A stretch of DNA of 64,000 nucleotides from Burkholderiaceae bacterium (GTDB taxonomy: Bacteria; Pseudomonadota; Gammaproteobacteria; Burkholderiales; Burkholderiaceae_A), in assembly GCA_004214155.1 (NCBI GenBank), contig SGYQ01000008.1:1-64000 (forward strand). The letters run 5' to 3'. Positions 23,986-32,304 of the stretch are shown in pieces. The translations under genes were made by a program, and so were the position numbers. The notes under the pieces were generated by a model. It was not told the DNA's origin, searched no databases, and worked only from the letters and a program-made list of their open reading frames with translations. Each line of letters starts with the position of its first letter. Within the stretch, counting starts at the first letter, position 1.

Positions 23986-25428
23986 TCAAATATCGGGACA
24001 AGAATCCCGTTTCCATAATGTCTCAAATAAAAAGTCAGAATTGTATCTTTGGAAGTTGTCGATATTACTGAAGAAATCAACTAACAAATCAATTTCCTTT
24101 TCGGTGTATAAGGATTTCATATTAGTCCTAAATTTTTTAATTAAAATAGGAATTCCTTCGTCCCGTCTGTTTTTGTGACCCAGCGGATATTCTACTATTA
24201 CTTCTGGTAATTTTACACCTCCATCCAATTCAATCTGAACTCCATTTGCAATTGAGCGCTTACTAGGAAGCAAGTAATCCTGAGAAAACTGTTTGTCTTC
24301 AACACAAAGAATTTTGTTTCTTAGTTCATCTATTCGAGGGTCCTCAGCAACGGAGTCTTCATAATGTTTAGCCTCAAGGTTGCCATAAAGTAATCCAATT
24401 GCAACCATGTATTGTATACAATGGTCTCTGTCGGCAGGGTTATTTAAAGGTCCTGTTTTATCGATTATTCGAATAGCGGATTCATGAGTACGAATTATCA
24501 CTTTCTTTATTTTTTTGATATCTTCTTTCAGTTGATTGTGAAGGATGATAGCAGCTTCGATAGCAGTTTGAGCGTGAAATTCTGCAGGGTAGGATATTTT
24601 GAATAATATATTATCGATTACGTATGATGAAAAAGGCTGATTAAGGCTGAATTCTTTTCCCTTAAAAAGGGCATCAAAAAACCCCCATTTTGGAGCGCTG
24701 AGTACTGTGGGATATCCCATCTCACCTTTTGAAGATAATAAATTTAAAAATACAGAGCGGGCCGAGGCATCGCCTGCTGCCCATGACTTTCGCGAACCTG
24801 TATTTGGGAAGTGTCTATATGTTCTGAGTGGGTTTCCATCCAGAAAAACATGAGAAATCGAATTTAGTTTTTGTGGCATTGGAAGGTCTAGAATATTTGC
24901 ACCTACAGCTGTTGAAGCTAATTTTACGAGAATCACATGATCTAAGCCAACGGCGTTGAAGGAATTTTCTAATGCAATTACTCCTTGAATTTCGTGCGCC
25001 TTAATCAAGTTATCTAAGATTGAAATAGCAGGAATTTTTTTCTCTCGTTGTGAAACCCAGTCTGTTAGGGCTAATATCGCACCTAAGTTATCCGACGGAT
25101 GCCCCCATTCCTTGGCTAACCATGTGTCGTTAAAGTCTAGCCAGCGGATCATCGTAGCTAAATTAAATGCACCTTCTAAAGGATTTAATGAAAAAGGCGT
25201 TCCCGGAATTCTAACTCCATTCTCACAACCATTATCATAAAAAGGTCCTAGAACTCTTTTGCAGGCAGGATAGTCGAGTGCTTGAATCGCACAACCAATG
25301 GAATCCATGAGGCAGTATGATGCGATTTGTAGAGTTTCTTCACTGAAATCTTTTTCGTCGCTTGCGTAGTTTGTTATTTCCCGCAAGATTTCATCAAATT
25401 CCCTATTAGGTGTATTCTGAAGGTTCAC
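23986..25428 (-). CDS. prpD: 2-Methylcitrate dehydratase PrpD
   Basis: MmgE/PrpD family dehydratase of 480 aa that converts 2-methylcitrate to methylaconitate. Visible family segments are [76 protein letters not shown] and [24 protein letters not shown] (individual motifs, separated). The GTG start at 25428 overlaps prpC by 23 bp, and prpE follows after 1 nt, so the three genes are one leftward operon. Confidence 0.92.
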   Translation of the reverse strand: MNLQNTPNREFDEILREITNYASDEKDFSEETLQIASYCLMDSIGCAIQALDYPACKRVLGPFYDNGCENGVRIPGTPFSLNPLEGAFNLATMIRWLDFNDTWLAKEWGHPSDNLGAILALTDWVSQREKKIPAISILDNLIKAHEIQGVIALENSFNAVGLDHVILVKLASTAVGANILDLPMPQKLNSISHVFLDGNPLRTYRHFPNTGSRKSWAAGDASARSVFLNLLSSKGEMGYPTVLSAPKWGFFDALFKGKEFSLNQPFSSYVIDNILFKISYPAEFHAQTAIEAAIILHNQLKEDIKKIKKVIIRTHESAIRIIDKTGPLNNPADRDHCIQYMVAIGLLYGNLEAKHYEDSVAEDPRIDELRNKILCVEDKQFSQDYLLPSKRSIANGVQIELDGGVKLPEVIVEYPLGHKNRRDEGIPILIKKFRTNMKSLYTEKEIDLLVDFFSNIDNFQRYNSDFLFETLWKRDSCPDI

Positions 25429-26557
25429 GCGATTCTCTCTCCTTTATAGAAACAAATTCTTTTGGTTGGGGCCCCACATAATTAGCAGAGGGTCTTATTA
25501 TCTTATTCTCTTTATGTTGCTCGATAATGTGTGCACTCCAACCTGCTGTTCTCGCAATAACGAACATAGGAGTGAAAAGTTTCACTGGAATATTAAGATG
25601 GGAAAAACAAACAGCGCTATACCAGTCAAGGTTGGCAAACATATTCTTTTCCTGCAGCATCGTGGTCTCGATAACCTCAGCTATTTCAAATAAATTTGAA
25701 TTTGGATTTCCTTCTGATAATGCTTTTGCATATTGTTTGATTATTTCATTTCGAGGGTCTCTCTCCGTATAGACAGGATGCCCGAAACCAATGATTATCT
25801 CTTTTCTCTTTAGCTTACTCATGATACTCTTTTTTGCTAAATTCTTATCAGGGTAGCCTTCTTGAATTTTCAGCGCTTCTTCGTTCGCGCCCCCGTGTTT
25901 TGAACCCCTAAGAGCCCCAATTGCCCCTGCGATACAAGAGAAAAAATCTGAGTTAGTTCCAGCTATAACTCTACTAGCAAAAGTGGAAGCGTTAAACTCG
26001 TGTTCAGCATATAAGATGAAAGAGGCTTCCATAGTTTGAACCCAGTCTGCATCAAAATCGCCTTGGTGAAGAAGGTCCAAAAAGTAGCCACTAATTCTTT
26101 TTTCTGAGGATTTTAGAGAGATTCTTATTCCTTTATGGGAAAACTGATACCAATATAGAAGTGCTGGCGTAAGAACTGACAAGAGTCTTTTTGAATGATT
26201 TTGTAATTTTTCGGCATTATTAATTATCTCTAATTTATTTTCTATGCAACCCATAAAGGATACGATTGTTTGCATGACATTCATTGGGTGGGAGGATTTG
26301 GGAAGTTGTTCGAGCGCTTTAATTAGATTAGACGGTAGATTTCTTTGTTCAACTAGTTGGTCAGAGAAATTATTCAATTCCTTTTCTGTGGGAAGTTTTC
26401 CCTTTATTAAGAGAAAATAAACTTCCTCAAAACAGCATGACTTCGTCAAATCTTCGATTTTATATCCGCGGTAGAATAAATCGTTTCCCTTTTCGCCAAC
26501 TGTACATATGGCAGTGTTTCCCGCATGCACCCCAGACAAAGCTACTGATTTTTTCAT
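25406..26557 (-). CDS. prpC: 2-Methylcitrate synthase PrpC
   Basis: Citrate-synthase-family enzyme of 383 aa condensing propionyl-CoA with oxaloacetate. The active-site His residues are in [14 protein letters not shown] and [13 protein letters not shown]. The C-terminal [18 protein letters not shown] and [16 protein letters not shown] and [11 protein letters not shown] are characteristic of PrpC rather than hexameric GltA. It is first in the prpC-prpD-prpE operon. A role as housekeeping citrate synthase is less likely but cannot be excluded, since these enzymes have dual activity. Confidence 0.92.
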   Translation of the reverse strand: MKKSVALSGVHAGNTAICTVGEKGNDLFYRGYKIEDLTKSCCFEEVYFLLIKGKLPTEKELNNFSDQLVEQRNLPSNLIKALEQLPKSSHPMNVMQTIVSFMGCIENKLEIINNAEKLQNHSKRLLSVLTPALLYWYQFSHKGIRISLKSSEKRISGYFLDLLHQGDFDADWVQTMEASFILYAEHEFNASTFASRVIAGTNSDFFSCIAGAIGALRGSKHGGANEEALKIQEGYPDKNLAKKSIMSKLKRKEIIIGFGHPVYTERDPRNEIIKQYAKALSEGNPNSNLFEIAEVIETTMLQEKNMFANLDWYSAVCFSHLNIPVKLFTPMFVIARTAGWSAHIIEQHKENKIIRPSANYVGPQPKEFVSIKERESREPSEYT

Positions 26558-26736
26558 TCATATTTTCCTAGCGAGGTTTAACCGAACAAAAAGTTTTCTA
26601 TAAAAATATTTATATTTTCAATAGACCATAATAAGGTTCTGATGAGTATAACCGGTTAATCATTATTAAAAAAGTTATGTTCTGTTAAACTCGATAAATC
26701 GATTTCTTGTGGTATTTTCATTAAATAAACTAACAT
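26558..26736. promoter_or_regulatory. Divergent promoter region prpC / MFS transporter
   Basis: A 179-bp gap between the divergent starts of prpC and the MFS gene must hold promoters for both. It contains one perfect 10-bp palindrome, TAACCGGTTA at 26649-26658, a possible operator half. No certain -35/-10 pair or riboswitch was recognised. Confidence 0.4.
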
Positions 26737-27906
26737 ATGATAAAAATTTTCGTTTCAAGTGTTTGTATTCTTACGATTACTCTAGGTGTTTCACGCTTTG
26801 GGTTCACGCCTATTTTACCTATTATGCAAGCAGAAGCGGGTCTAGGAGTTGCTGAGGGAGGATGGGTGACATCAGCTCACTACCTGGGTTACCTAGTAGG
26901 AGTGGTAATTTCGTATACTTTAGTAACCACGAAACAAAAAGAGCAATTTTTAATGTTTGGTTTATTGATTAGTATTTTATCTACCGTATTAATGGCAGTT
27001 ACGACATCGTTTTTATATTGGTCAATAATTCGATTTTTTGCTGGATTAAGTGGAGCTGCTGGGGTAATCATTGGAGCGGGCCTTACTATGCAATGGCTAC
27101 AGTATAAATCTAATCGTCCTCCACAGTTAGGGTTTTATTTTTCCGGAATTGGTTTTGGCATTATTTTATCGGGGTTAGCGAGCAGTTTTTTTTCTCAAAA
27201 CCAATTACGTTGGAATGAACACTGGCTGGGCTTTGGGGCTTTGTCTTTAATATTATTTTTCCCAGCCTGGTTTTTAAGGCCAATAATCAACGAGAAGTTG
27301 ATTGCAAAACGGAATTCTGTCAGTGGTGAGGCCAAAACCGACACTCAATTAATTGATTTTATTTGCATCCTCTCCATGTATTTTTTCGCTGGCCTTGGTT
27401 TTGTTGTAAGTGCAACTTTCACATTAGCTTTAGCGGTAGAAAGAGGGTTTGTTCAGGAAGATAGTCTTTTGGCATGGTTATTAGTAGGTGTGGTAAGTAT
27501 CCCAAGCTTATTTTTTTGGGATTTTGTGGAGAAAAGGGCATCCATGTTTCTAGCATTGTTTTCTGCGATCATGATGCATGCCTTATCTCTTTTGTTGGTT
27601 GTATTTTTTGTGGATTTCAATACGTTTGTTATTTCAACCTTGCTTTTTGGTATGAGTAATCTAGGGATTGTGAGTTTAACTATGACTTTAGCTGGACGGT
27701 TGAATCCGGCCAACGCATCAAAAGAAATGGCCAGGCTTACCTTTGGGTTTGCACTTGCGCTCATCATAGGTCCTTTTGTTACGGGAGTTCTTGCAGAATA
27801 TTCAGGAAGTTATAATGTTCCAATTTCGATAGCTGGATGCTTAATGTTACTGGGAGGGATTTTAATAGTCATACGGGAATTTTTTTTGAAAAAAGATAAG
27901 ATATGA
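26737..27906 (+). CDS. MFS transporter, YbfB/YjiJ type
   Basis: Twelve-helix major facilitator of 389 aa. The N-terminal GVSRFGFTPILPIMQAEAGL and AEGGWVTSAHYLGYLVG are the hallmark of the YbfB/YjiJ group (MFS_4), uncharacterised exporters or permeases. Helix 4-5 region RFFAGLSGAAGVIIGAGLTM fits as well. Substrate unknown. It is divergent from the prp operon, so a link with propionate or another organic acid is possible but unproven. Its stop overlaps the next small gene as ATGA. Confidence 0.85.
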   Translation: MIKIFVSSVCILTITLGVSRFGFTPILPIMQAEAGLGVAEGGWVTSAHYLGYLVGVVISYTLVTTKQKEQFLMFGLLISILSTVLMAVTTSFLYWSIIRFFAGLSGAAGVIIGAGLTMQWLQYKSNRPPQLGFYFSGIGFGIILSGLASSFFSQNQLRWNEHWLGFGALSLILFFPAWFLRPIINEKLIAKRNSVSGEAKTDTQLIDFICILSMYFFAGLGFVVSATFTLALAVERGFVQEDSLLAWLLVGVVSIPSLFFWDFVEKRASMFLALFSAIMMHALSLLLVVFFVDFNTFVISTLLFGMSNLGIVSLTMTLAGRLNPANASKEMARLTFGFALALIIGPFVTGVLAEYSGSYNVPISIAGCLMLLGGILIVIREFFLKKDKI

Positions 27907-28058
27907 ACGAATTTTTTCCAATAATCATCATAGAGATCGTTATAACTTTTGGTGGGGTTCTGTTGCTATATTGGTGGAGTATGCGAGATATCAGATTGTG
28001 GAGAGAAAAAAAACGGCAACAGCAAGAACAAAAAGACAAGGAAGGAAAAAATCAATAG
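27903..28058 (+). CDS. 51-aa single-span membrane peptide coupled to MFS gene
   Basis: A short gene whose ATG overlaps the transporter's stop (ATGA at 27903-27906). The product has one hydrophobic span (FFPIIIIEIVITFGGVLLLYWW) and a strongly charged tail (REKKRQQQEQKDKEGKNQ; broken into R/K/Q/E residues). It may be a small accessory of the transporter. It overlaps the stop of the convergent gene by 7 bp. No family name can be given with certainty. Confidence 0.6.
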   Translation: MNEFFPIIIIEIVITFGGVLLLYWWSMRDIRLWREKKRQQQEQKDKEGKNQ

Positions 28059-28492
28059 GTTTTAATTTCTAGTTTTCCGCTGCTCGGGACGGAACAAACC
28101 GCGGTTAACATAAATCGGCTTATTTTATATGTTGGATTCCAATTATCGCCTGGGGCTTTCGATTTAAGTTTGTCGCCCAGTAAATTGGGACCAGGGTATG
28201 CTGTGGCTGTTAGCATCCGGTGCATTTTATATCTGCAGTCATATTCTAATTTTGCCTCAATAGAAACAGCTCCATCTGATGTTCTTTTGAATCTTAAATT
28301 TTGGTACATCATAACCGTACGTTTATCTCCAGATGGTTTAATTGTTGTCATATCCGTAAAGTATCTTGAGAAGGGTGTCTCACCGACCAACTGCCATCCA
28401 GAAAGGGCTGAGTTAAGTGGTAGCAAAGTACCAATAATCAAGAATATCTTTGTAAATAATGAAGTAATATTGTTAGAAGTCAGGAGTGTCAT
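28052..28492 (-). CDS. Small exported protein, surface-adhesin-E-like (paralogue 2)
   Basis: Exported protein of about 146 aa. The leader (TSLFTKIFLIIGTLLPLNSALS) is followed by GWQLVGETPFSRYF, MMYQNLRFKRTSDGAVSIEAKLEYDC (key parts YQNLRF and LEYDC) and a final AVCSVPS. The W...V...NF/L...DGA.S...YDC...VC plan is shared with the products at 12.0-12.5 kb and 30.9-31.5 kb. The start is ambiguous: ATG at 28492 or 28510, both overlapping the XRE gene upstream. Confidence 0.62.
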   Translation of the reverse strand: MTLLTSNNITSLFTKIFLIIGTLLPLNSALSGWQLVGETPFSRYFTDMTTIKPSGDKRTVMMYQNLRFKRTSDGAVSIEAKLEYDCRYKMHRMLTATAYPGPNLLGDKLKSKAPGDNWNPTYKISRFMLTAVCSVPSSGKLEIKTY

Positions 28493-28742
28493 ACTCTTTG
28501 TCAAATCCATAGATTCGGCGCTCTATAATCTTTAAAAAGCCTGAAGTTGAGAAACCCAATCCGGCCGCTAACTTATGCGTAGTTTTTAAAAAGGGTTCCT
28601 CATTTCCATTTTCCAGATCATATATGTATTTACCCGGTAATCCGGCTCTTAGCCCTAAATCCTTGTGGGTCAAGCCACGGGAGATCCTTTGCTGACGCAA
28701 AACTTCACAAAATGCAATAGCGGGTTCCACTTCTTCTTTCAT
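28473..28742 (-). CDS. XRE-family HTH regulator
   Basis: Small DNA-binding protein of 89 aa with a Cro/C1-type helix-turn-helix: LRQQRISRGLTHKDLGLRAGLPGKYI then DLENGNEEPFLKTTHKLAAGLG (motif cores RGLTHKDLGLRAG and DLENG). It has no sensor or toxin partner; the downstream gene, overlapping by 20-38 bp, is an exported protein. Its targets are unknown. It is divergent from the lipoprotein gene at 28817. Confidence 0.88.
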   Translation of the reverse strand: MKEEVEPAIAFCEVLRQQRISRGLTHKDLGLRAGLPGKYIYDLENGNEEPFLKTTHKLAAGLGFSTSGFLKIIERRIYGFDKEYDTPDF

Positions 28743-28816
28743 AAGCTTATAATCGGACGAATAGGACTAACTTTAATGGTCGGATCTGTATAGAGTATAA
28801 GTTTCGGGGGATTTAT

Positions 28817-29188
28817 ATGATGGGCAAAATTACTGTGGCAGGTCTTTCTACATTTGCGATAATGATCGTAGGTGGTTGTGGTGGCTTTTTAATGTCTTCT
28901 CAAGAGTACTTGTGTACGGATACTAAAGGGACTTTGGATGACTACAAGCTTTACGTTCACAGAAGTTACTTTGAAAAATCAAATCTGATGAGAATCCCTA
29001 GCAAAGTGGAAACACTCGGAATGGAGCGAAACATTTGTAATGAGGATTCTGAAACGATATGGGCTGGAGAAGATTGCCGAGGTGAGGATGGAGAGAATCA
29101 AACTCTGGTTTTTTCAAAAAAAAGTTTAAAACTTGAAATTAGAGTTTCGCCAACAATTACACGACGGGCAAACTGCGACCTAGCCTAA
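28817..29188 (+). CDS. Small probable lipoprotein of unknown family
   Basis: No family recognised. The 123-aa product starts with a hydrophobic stretch and a lipobox-like IMIVGGCGG (Cys at about 21). The mature part has four or five further Cys (YLCTD, NICNED, EDCRGED, ANCDL), suggesting disulfides in the periplasm. GGGGGA upstream of the ATG is a good ribosome site. It converges on the TPR-dioxygenase gene with an 8-bp gap. Confidence 0.55.
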   Translation: MMGKITVAGLSTFAIMIVGGCGGFLMSSQEYLCTDTKGTLDDYKLYVHRSYFEKSNLMRIPSKVETLGMERNICNEDSETIWAGEDCRGEDGENQTLVFSKKSLKLEIRVSPTITRRANCDLA

Positions 29189-29196
29189 CCTCATTT

Positions 29197-30885
29197 TTAT
29201 AAGGGAGGTGATATATCAAAGGCAATACAAATTCTTTCGGATTTTGATTTGAACGGTATCGTTTGATGAAAGACTGAAGAGGGAAATAAAACAATATCCC
29301 CTTCGTTAATGTCAAGGATCTTCTTTGGATAGGTTACATTGGTATTCGGGTAAGAGTCACCGTCGATCCCAAATTGAATTTTCCCGTCGTTTTCGAGCTG
29401 ATTATCAGGGATTTTTAAATAGACTACTCCGCTAAGCCAACCTGTTTCATGAATGTGAGAGGTCAAGTGGCCCTGGTTTTGCATTTTGACGAACCACGAA
29501 CTTTGAAAAGACGGCTCTTTTGGAAACGCTCTCAAAAACTCACAATCTTTATCGAGTTCATCTACATAATTATCAATTTCAACTAGTATGTGGCCTGCAA
29601 GAACTCGAAAAATATCTTCTTTTCTTCGAAGCAAATTACCTGCAGATTGAACTCCATTGATTAACCTTCCCTGTTTTCTTGAACCAATTTCTAATTCGTT
29701 CAGTTGATTTATTAGATCGGTTCGAAACTTACTGTTGGATTCGGCTAGGACGGGAATAGTTCGTATGCGGACGTATTTTAAAGGGTCTGAACAAAAGTTG
29801 TACGGGTCGGGCTTATTGTAACTTTTTGAATAATGCGCTGACAAACTGGCAAGTAGCGGAGACCAATGCGGTAAACTCGTTGTGGTTTCAAACTCAGAAA
29901 GAAATTTTGCTAAATCGTTTCCTTTGTAGTAACAATAACAAACTCGGGATTTCCAGTCTTCAATTTTAGATTCTCTAAACGACTCTGCAGCTTCTGAGAA
30001 TGCACCCTTATCTTGATATAAAATCCCTAGGTTGTATAACGCTCTTCCAAATGATGCGTTCATATGCAGTGCTTTTTTAAAAAAATCAGCAGCTTTTTCA
30101 GAGTCTCCCTCATCTCTACTAATTTCTCCTAAATTGTTATAAGCCTCAGGAAAATTATTTTGTAATTTTAGTGCTTCATGATACTTTTCTTTAGCTGAGA
30201 CCAGGTCTCCCTGGTCTCTAAATATTGTCGCTAAATTGAAATAAAACCTAGCATCATCCTTCATGCTTATTGCCGTAAGTGTTTTTTCTTTTGCTAGTTC
30301 GTAATCACCGTTTTCCTTCAAAGCACTGCCCAAAGCAGCAATTACTTCCGCATTAGCTGATATGAGTGCAACGGCTTTTTCTAAATAGTTAACGGCTTGC
30401 GTCGTATTTCCTTTTCTTTGCATTAGCAAGCCTGCGTTGTAATGTGCTGGACCAAAGTCTTCTCTTAATTTAATTATCTTTTCGTAAGTACTTTCTGCTT
30501 TATCTAAAAAGCCTGCCTTTTCTAATGCAATTGCATAATTGAAAAGAATTTCTGGAACATCAGATTTGGTACGGATTATGGTTTCAAAAATTGGTATAGC
30601 TTCTGTGTATTTTCCTTCGCTATGCAGAATTAGCGCCAAATTGCTTGCCGTTTCAAGGTTTCCTGGGGTAATTTCATAGGCTTTTTTTAACCATAAAAGG
30701 GCATCGGTTTTTTTTCCAATGTTAAAGTTTGCCAATCCAAGCATATTCATAACAAAAGCATCATTTGGAAAATCTTTTAGAATTCGTTCCCCTAATGTCG
30801 CAACTTCATTGAATTTTTTATTGTTAAAGTAGTCTACTAATTGCTTTAAATGTTCTTTCGAAGGATCGGTATTTTTATCAGTCAC
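29197..30885 (-). CDS. TPR repeat protein with C-terminal 2OG-Fe(II) dioxygenase domain
   Basis: Fusion of 562 aa. Residues about 10-300 form roughly eight tetratricopeptide repeats (for example FVMNMLGLANFNIGKKTDAL, PEAYNNLGEISRDEGDSEKA). The C-terminal 200 residues resemble the putative 2OG-Fe(II) oxygenase family: metal-site HIHETGWLSGVVYL, a DIVLFPSSVFHQTIPF strand with the second His, and SERICIAFDIS with the 2-oxoglutarate Arg. The natural substrate is unknown; in other bacteria such fusions are linked to protein or glycan hydroxylation by inference only. The GTG start at 30885 is divergent from the neighbour at 30937. Confidence 0.8.
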   Translation of the reverse strand: MTDKNTDPSKEHLKQLVDYFNNKKFNEVATLGERILKDFPNDAFVMNMLGLANFNIGKKTDALLWLKKAYEITPGNLETASNLALILHSEGKYTEAIPIFETIIRTKSDVPEILFNYAIALEKAGFLDKAESTYEKIIKLREDFGPAHYNAGLLMQRKGNTTQAVNYLEKAVALISANAEVIAALGSALKENGDYELAKEKTLTAISMKDDARFYFNLATIFRDQGDLVSAKEKYHEALKLQNNFPEAYNNLGEISRDEGDSEKAADFFKKALHMNASFGRALYNLGILYQDKGAFSEAAESFRESKIEDWKSRVCYCYYKGNDLAKFLSEFETTTSLPHWSPLLASLSAHYSKSYNKPDPYNFCSDPLKYVRIRTIPVLAESNSKFRTDLINQLNELEIGSRKQGRLINGVQSAGNLLRRKEDIFRVLAGHILVEIDNYVDELDKDCEFLRAFPKEPSFQSSWFVKMQNQGHLTSHIHETGWLSGVVYLKIPDNQLENDGKIQFGIDGDSYPNTNVTYPKKILDINEGDIVLFPSSVFHQTIPFKSKSERICIAFDISPPL

Positions 30886-30936
30886 GATTACAGTTAAATG
30901 CGTTAAAGAATCCCTAATTTTAACCGATACAATGAT

Positions 30937-31461
30937 ATGGCTAGGTTTTTTTTAAAAATACATATATTTCTTTTTTACGTTCTTGCCTTTGGGCTTACTT
31001 GTTCTGCGTTTGGCGAGCTACAAAAAAATTGGGAAATAGTAACGGTTGATAACGAAGCAGTCTATTTTTTGGATAGAAATTCAATCACTTTGTCGGAAGA
31101 GCAGATTGGCAGGGTATGGCAACTCAAAAATTTTCGTCAAATTAAGAGGGTTCCGCCGCAATCCATTTCTTCCCAAATGGATTATGATTGCGAGAAATCT
31201 AGGAAGCGAATATTTTTAAAGCACCACCATTCGGGAGTTATGGCCAAAGGACGTTTGAGGGTTGCGAATACTGAGGGACAATTTGATTGGAAATCTATCG
31301 AGTCAGACCCCGTAAGCGAGCGAATTTTCTTTATTATCTGCGGAAAAGAACCGAATATAATTGCCTCCAATCTTAAACCAACTTCTGAAAAGGAAGACAG
31401 TGTAGCTGATAACCTTGATGGAAAAAAATCAGCTGACGAGCCAAACCAGGTATCAAAGTAA
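30937..31461 (+). CDS. Small exported protein, surface-adhesin-E-like (paralogue 3)
   Basis: Protein of 174 aa with a signal peptide (KIHIFLFYVLAFGLTCSAFG). The mature domain shows NWEIVTVDNEAVYFLDRNSI, VWQLKNFRQ, SSQMDYDCEKS and FFIICGKEP, the same W...V...NF...YDC...CG plan as the products at 12.0 and 28.1 kb. A hydrophilic tail follows (about 135-174). Role unknown; periplasmic location expected. It converges with the gene at 31480. Confidence 0.6.
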   Translation: MARFFLKIHIFLFYVLAFGLTCSAFGELQKNWEIVTVDNEAVYFLDRNSITLSEEQIGRVWQLKNFRQIKRVPPQSISSQMDYDCEKSRKRIFLKHHHSGVMAKGRLRVANTEGQFDWKSIESDPVSERIFFIICGKEPNIIASNLKPTSEKEDSVADNLDGKKSADEPNQVSK

Positions 31462-31479
31462 TTTAGCTTTGCTAACCAA

Positions 31480-32220
31480 TTATTCGAGACGCATTTGCTG
31501 TCTGCCATAATACTCTTGTACCGCCCCCTTCTTTTTTCGTTTTGGAATTTCATAATCAATGCCTAAAATGTGCCCAGGGATATTTTCTGAAAGGTAAAAA
31601 GTATATTTTTTCTTACTGTATCGCCTGTATTTTGACCTTCCAGATTCAAACCTCAAAGGGTCTTTAGCATATGGTTCAATGGAAAACGTCAATACTTCAA
31701 TTGATTCGCCATTAAATGTCTGTTTTTTTTTAAAAATCTCCGGTCCTTCCGCAAGAGCCGCTCGGATGCGTTTTCGGAAGTAATTTGGTTGTCCCTTAGT
31801 GAGTTTTTGCATTTCAACGATGTCAGCTTCCAGGTACTCTAAAATAACCGGGTTGCTAACGGCATTCGCTATTTTCTCAATTGGCTTTTTTGTTTTACCA
31901 ATTTCAGTAAATCCGGTAACCACAGTACCGCTATCAGTCTTCTCAAAACTCAGCTCTATTTTCTTTGATCTAGTTTTGACCGTTTCTCCTGCGCCTAGGT
32001 ATTTGTATGTTAAGACCGTCAATGAAGGTAAGTTTTCTAGATGATTTTTCAAAAAAAGGAGTTTTTCGGGTTCGGTTATCTCAGACTTTGGATTTAAACC
32101 GGTGTTGTGCTGTTTTGCATTAACTGGTTCTTTCTGGGCAGCAACGTCACTTATCAAGAAAAGCTGGCAAATCCCTATAATAACTAAGGAAAAAAAACTG
32201 GAATATACTGTTATCTTCAT
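31480..32220 (-). CDS. Unknown exported protein divergent from mxaR
   Basis: No family assigned with confidence. The 246-aa product has a signal peptide (FSLVIIGICQLFLISDVAA) and a mature part rich in Lys. The pattern LTVLTYKYLGAGETVKTRSKK and FYLSENIPGHILGIDYEIP loosely recalls exported proteins of the DUF3108 kind, but this is not firm. It lies head to head with the methanol oxidation accessory cluster (84 bp between starts), so it may belong to the same physiology. Confidence 0.5.
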   Translation of the reverse strand: MKITVYSSFFSLVIIGICQLFLISDVAAQKEPVNAKQHNTGLNPKSEITEPEKLLFLKNHLENLPSLTVLTYKYLGAGETVKTRSKKIELSFEKTDSGTVVTGFTEIGKTKKPIEKIANAVSNPVILEYLEADIVEMQKLTKGQPNYFRKRIRAALAEGPEIFKKKQTFNGESIEVLTFSIEPYAKDPLRFESGRSKYRRYSKKKYTFYLSENIPGHILGIDYEIPKRKKKGAVQEYYGRQQMRLE

Positions 32221-32304
32221 TCTTGTGCTCAGTAATAATATCTAGGTAGATTTTTTCAAACTCAGTTTGTTCCTTAAGTATACAGAATCTATGAAGGGAA
32301 AGAA

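Noticed and set aside
26649-26658. TAACCGGTTA palindrome as a defined operator
   Set aside because: A 10-bp palindrome is expected by chance at this scale; noted in the promoter entry only.
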